From the NCBI GenBank assembly GCA_034231615.1, contig CM067306.1, forward strand, positions 42,022,761-42,086,760: a stretch of 64,000 nucleotides of DNA. The letters are read 5' to 3'. Of the stretch, positions 61,803 through 64,000 are shown piece by piece. Position numbers and translations under genes: made by a program. The notes under the pieces are model-generated. The model saw only the letters and a list, made by a program, of their open reading frames with translations, did no database searches and had not been told where the DNA came from. The stretch comes from Meghimatium bilineatum. Taxonomy: Eukaryota; Mollusca; Gastropoda; Stylommatophora; Philomycidae. Within the stretch, counting starts at the first letter, position 1; every line of letters starts with the position of its first letter.

Positions 61803-62167
61803 GTAAGACTGGTCAGTCTTATAATTTGCTTGTCTTTTTTAGTCTACAATTACTTTTATGTTCTGCCTAACTTATATCTGCAGCATGCTCTAGTTGTTGA
61901 ATTTAGAAGTTGATCTTTCTTTTATTGAGGCATGCCTTGTTCAACCATAGATATGAATACATTTCTAGGTTATATTACAGGTATATATTATAAAGAATAG
62001 TACAGATTATCAGTAAACATGTAGACATGTTCTTTAGCTATGTTTTTCTTCTTCTTCTAGTTCAATTTTGTTTAACTATGTCTATGCAGTATGTTGCTGT
62101 ACTTGAAAGTTCTTTAGTATTCCTGTATAGTTCTTTTTATGGATGTGTATCTCCTCTAAAGGCTAGT

Positions 62168-62820
62168 GCACGGTTTGCAACTGGTTTAACTGACTGGCAG
62201 TGTCTTGTAGGAAAATGTATTGCATCTGGTTTAACTGACTGGCAGTGTCTTGCAGGAAAATGTATTGCATCTGGTTTAACTGACTGGCAGTGTCTTGTAG
62301 GAAAATGTATTGCAACTGATTTAACTGACTGGCAGTGTCTTGCAGGAAAATGTATTGCATCTGGTTTAACTGACTGGCAGTGTCTTGCAGGAAAATGTAT
62401 TGCAACTGATTTAACTGACTGGCAGTGTCTTGCAGGAAAATGTATTGCATCTGGTTTAACTGACTGGCAGTGTCTTGCAGGAAAATGTATTGCATCTGGT
62501 TTAACTGACTGGCAGTGTCTTGTAGGAAAATGTATTGCATCTGGTTTAACTGACTGGCAGTGTCTTGTAGGAAAATGTATTGCATCTGGTTTAACTGGCT
62601 GGCAGTGTCTTGCAGGAAAATGTATTGCATCTGGTTTAACTGACTGGCAGTGTCTTGTAGGAAAATGTATTGCATCTGGTTTAACTGACTGGCAGTGTCT
62701 TGTAGGAAAATGTATTGCATCTGGTTTAACTGACTGGCAGTGTCTTGTAGGAAAATGTATTGCATCTGGTTTCACTGACTGGCAGTGTCTTGCAGGAAAA
62801 TTTGTTGCAGCTGGTTTAAC
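62168..62820. repeat. 45-bp tandem array, 14 copies, open in three frames
   Basis: The unit is GGTTTAACTGACTGGCAGTG plus TCTTG(T/C)AGGAAAATGTATTG and CATCT. Only a few positions vary (TGTAG/TGCAG; CATCTGG/CAACTGA). Because 45 is a multiple of 3, a + frame of 302 codons (unit D-W-Q-C-L-V/A-G-K-C-I-A-S-G-L-T) and two minus frames stay open. Near-identity means recent expansion. I treat it as an intronic minisatellite; see findings for the splice-site twist. Confidence 0.95.
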
Positions 62821-63274
62821 TTACTGCAATGAAGCACCAAATTTTATGAAAAGCACTCAGTTCTGCAGAGGAGTTGTTTTTTTCTTATTTAACGTTCCTT
62901 CTCACACTCTCGTTAGATATCTCTTGCACCAATGATCAGACACATCCACCTTTAGTGGTTGTACATATTACATTTAATATTTTATCAATTCAACTGAATG
63001 TTGAATATCCATAACCATATTGCAAATAAGCCAGTCTGTACATCACAATGTATTTTTCAGCATTTCTTACACTGCACACTGGCATCTTTCACCAATCTGA
63101 CTGTTATTCACAGTCAATATTGCTTAACCTTTTGCTGATGTCTGGGTCACTTATTGACCTGATCACAGACACCAACCTAATAAATTAGTGGAATCTTTTC
63201 TTATCTAAACAGTGAATGACTGATCTGAACAGATAATAGTCAAATAAATGTGCTGATATGGACAAACAAGCACA

Positions 63275-63400
63275 GTGGAATTTCTGTATAGCAAGTTGGT
63301 CCAGATTAAAGAAATATTTCTGTATGGCAAGTTGATCGAGACTTACAAAATATTTCTGTATAGCAAGTTGGTCTGGACTGAAGAAACATTTCTCTAATAA
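63275..63400. repeat. About 45-bp tandem array, 3 copies
   Basis: ATTTCTGTATAGCAAGTTGG plus TC(C/T)AGA(T/C)T recurs at 63282, 63320 and 63352. Confidence 0.85.
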
Positions 63401-63509
63401 CCAACATACAATAAACTAATTGGGGATTTTGAGAAATGTTGTTAAATACTGAATTTTGTTATAATTTTGTTATGCACTATACAAGGATTCAACTATATTA
63501 TTAGAGTTG

Positions 63510-63800
63510 GAAATGAGGTAAAGAATAGTAACATCTGTCATACTTGTCAAAAGAAGTTAGTAAGGAAGATTTGGTCATCATTTTGGCAATCTCATTCTCA
63601 CTTGATAATAAAATAAAATAATTGTTGAAAATGTATTTGCTTTGTTTAATTGAATATCCCTGGGGATTATCGCATGTAGCTATGAAGTTACTAGAAGTGA
63701 CACTCTCAGGAGATAGCATGCCACTTCATTGAGAGAGACAGAGTACATGTGGGATAACCCAAGTACAATGAAGTCAATCCTCTACACATTTTGAGCCCTT
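63510..63800 (-). repeat. R1 tip followed by an R3 copy
   Basis: 63510-63575 has the reversed R1 end (GAGGTAAAGAATAGTAACAT; AAGAAGTTAGTAAGGAAG). 63690-63800 is R3 (ATGCCACTTCATTGAGAGAG; GTCAATCCTCTACACATTTT). Confidence 0.55.
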
Positions 63801-64000
63801 TTCGGCAAATATGACAGCATTGCTTAAATTAGCAAAAGGAATATATATTATCAAATAGTTGATATAAATTACAAAGATAAATTTAGATATCTATACTAGA
63901 TTGTACAAAGAAGTGTAGACCATATACAGACAACTACCCAAAAAAAGTTGCATAAAATATAGACCTGGCTTGGTAACAATGTGACACATATTTGCTACAG

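Noticed and set aside
62137-62775. Minus-strand ORFs of 212 and 200 codons over the 45-bp array
   Set aside because: Open only because the unit is a multiple of three; no splice sites, start context or domain support on that strand.
63991-64000. Acceptor of exon 31 at the window end
   Set aside because: TTTGCTACAG fits an acceptor, but without downstream sequence it cannot be told from chance; mentioned only under exon 30.

Overview
The window is AT-rich metazoan genomic DNA with many introns, almost certainly from an invertebrate. The mix of mariner, Helitron, several non-LTR (LINE) families, tRNA-derived SINEs and many intronic minisatellites suits a lophotrochozoan such as a mollusc, but I cannot prove the taxon. 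Only about 4.7 kb (some 7%) is coding sequence I can support.

One gene dominates. Thirty exons on the + strand (7067-61802) join with GT-AG introns and consistent phases into about 1,564 codons of a giant muscle protein of the twitchin/titin class. Domain order is FN3, FN3, Ig, Ig (no canonical Cys pair), FN3, linker, a complete Ser/Thr kinase with all catalytic motifs, a regulatory tail made of short cassette exons, then six more Ig domains with basic or Tyr-rich linkers. The Ig-Ig-FN3-kinase-tail-Ig order and the kinase sequence point to a twitchin-like protein. Both ends of the gene lie outside the exons seen here: the first exon needs a phase-1 partner upstream and the last ends in phase 1. 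The first 80 bases may be the 3' end of a neighbouring gene.

The introns hold the rest. (1) Intron 12 has an intact mariner transposon with perfect 30-bp inverted repeats, ending 62 bp before the last kinase exon. (2) Intron 14 has a decayed Helitron fragment that sits exactly between A and T of an older LINE, whose reading frame closes up when the Helitron is left out. (3) Intron 22 has a 1.23-kb GC-rich retroposed unit of unknown identity with a 12-bp target duplication, also inside a LINE. (4) At least six LINE families (called L-A to L-G here for bookkeeping only) are present as broken 3' ends. (5) Several dispersed repeats (R1-R7, my labels) recur. (6) More than twenty-five tandem arrays with units of 22-70 bp occupy roughly a tenth of the window, including a 14 x 45 bp array open in three frames.

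The working unit is one muscle gene. Its kinase and tail would sense or regulate contraction in the sarcomere; everything else looks like intronic passengers, some of them very close to splice sites.
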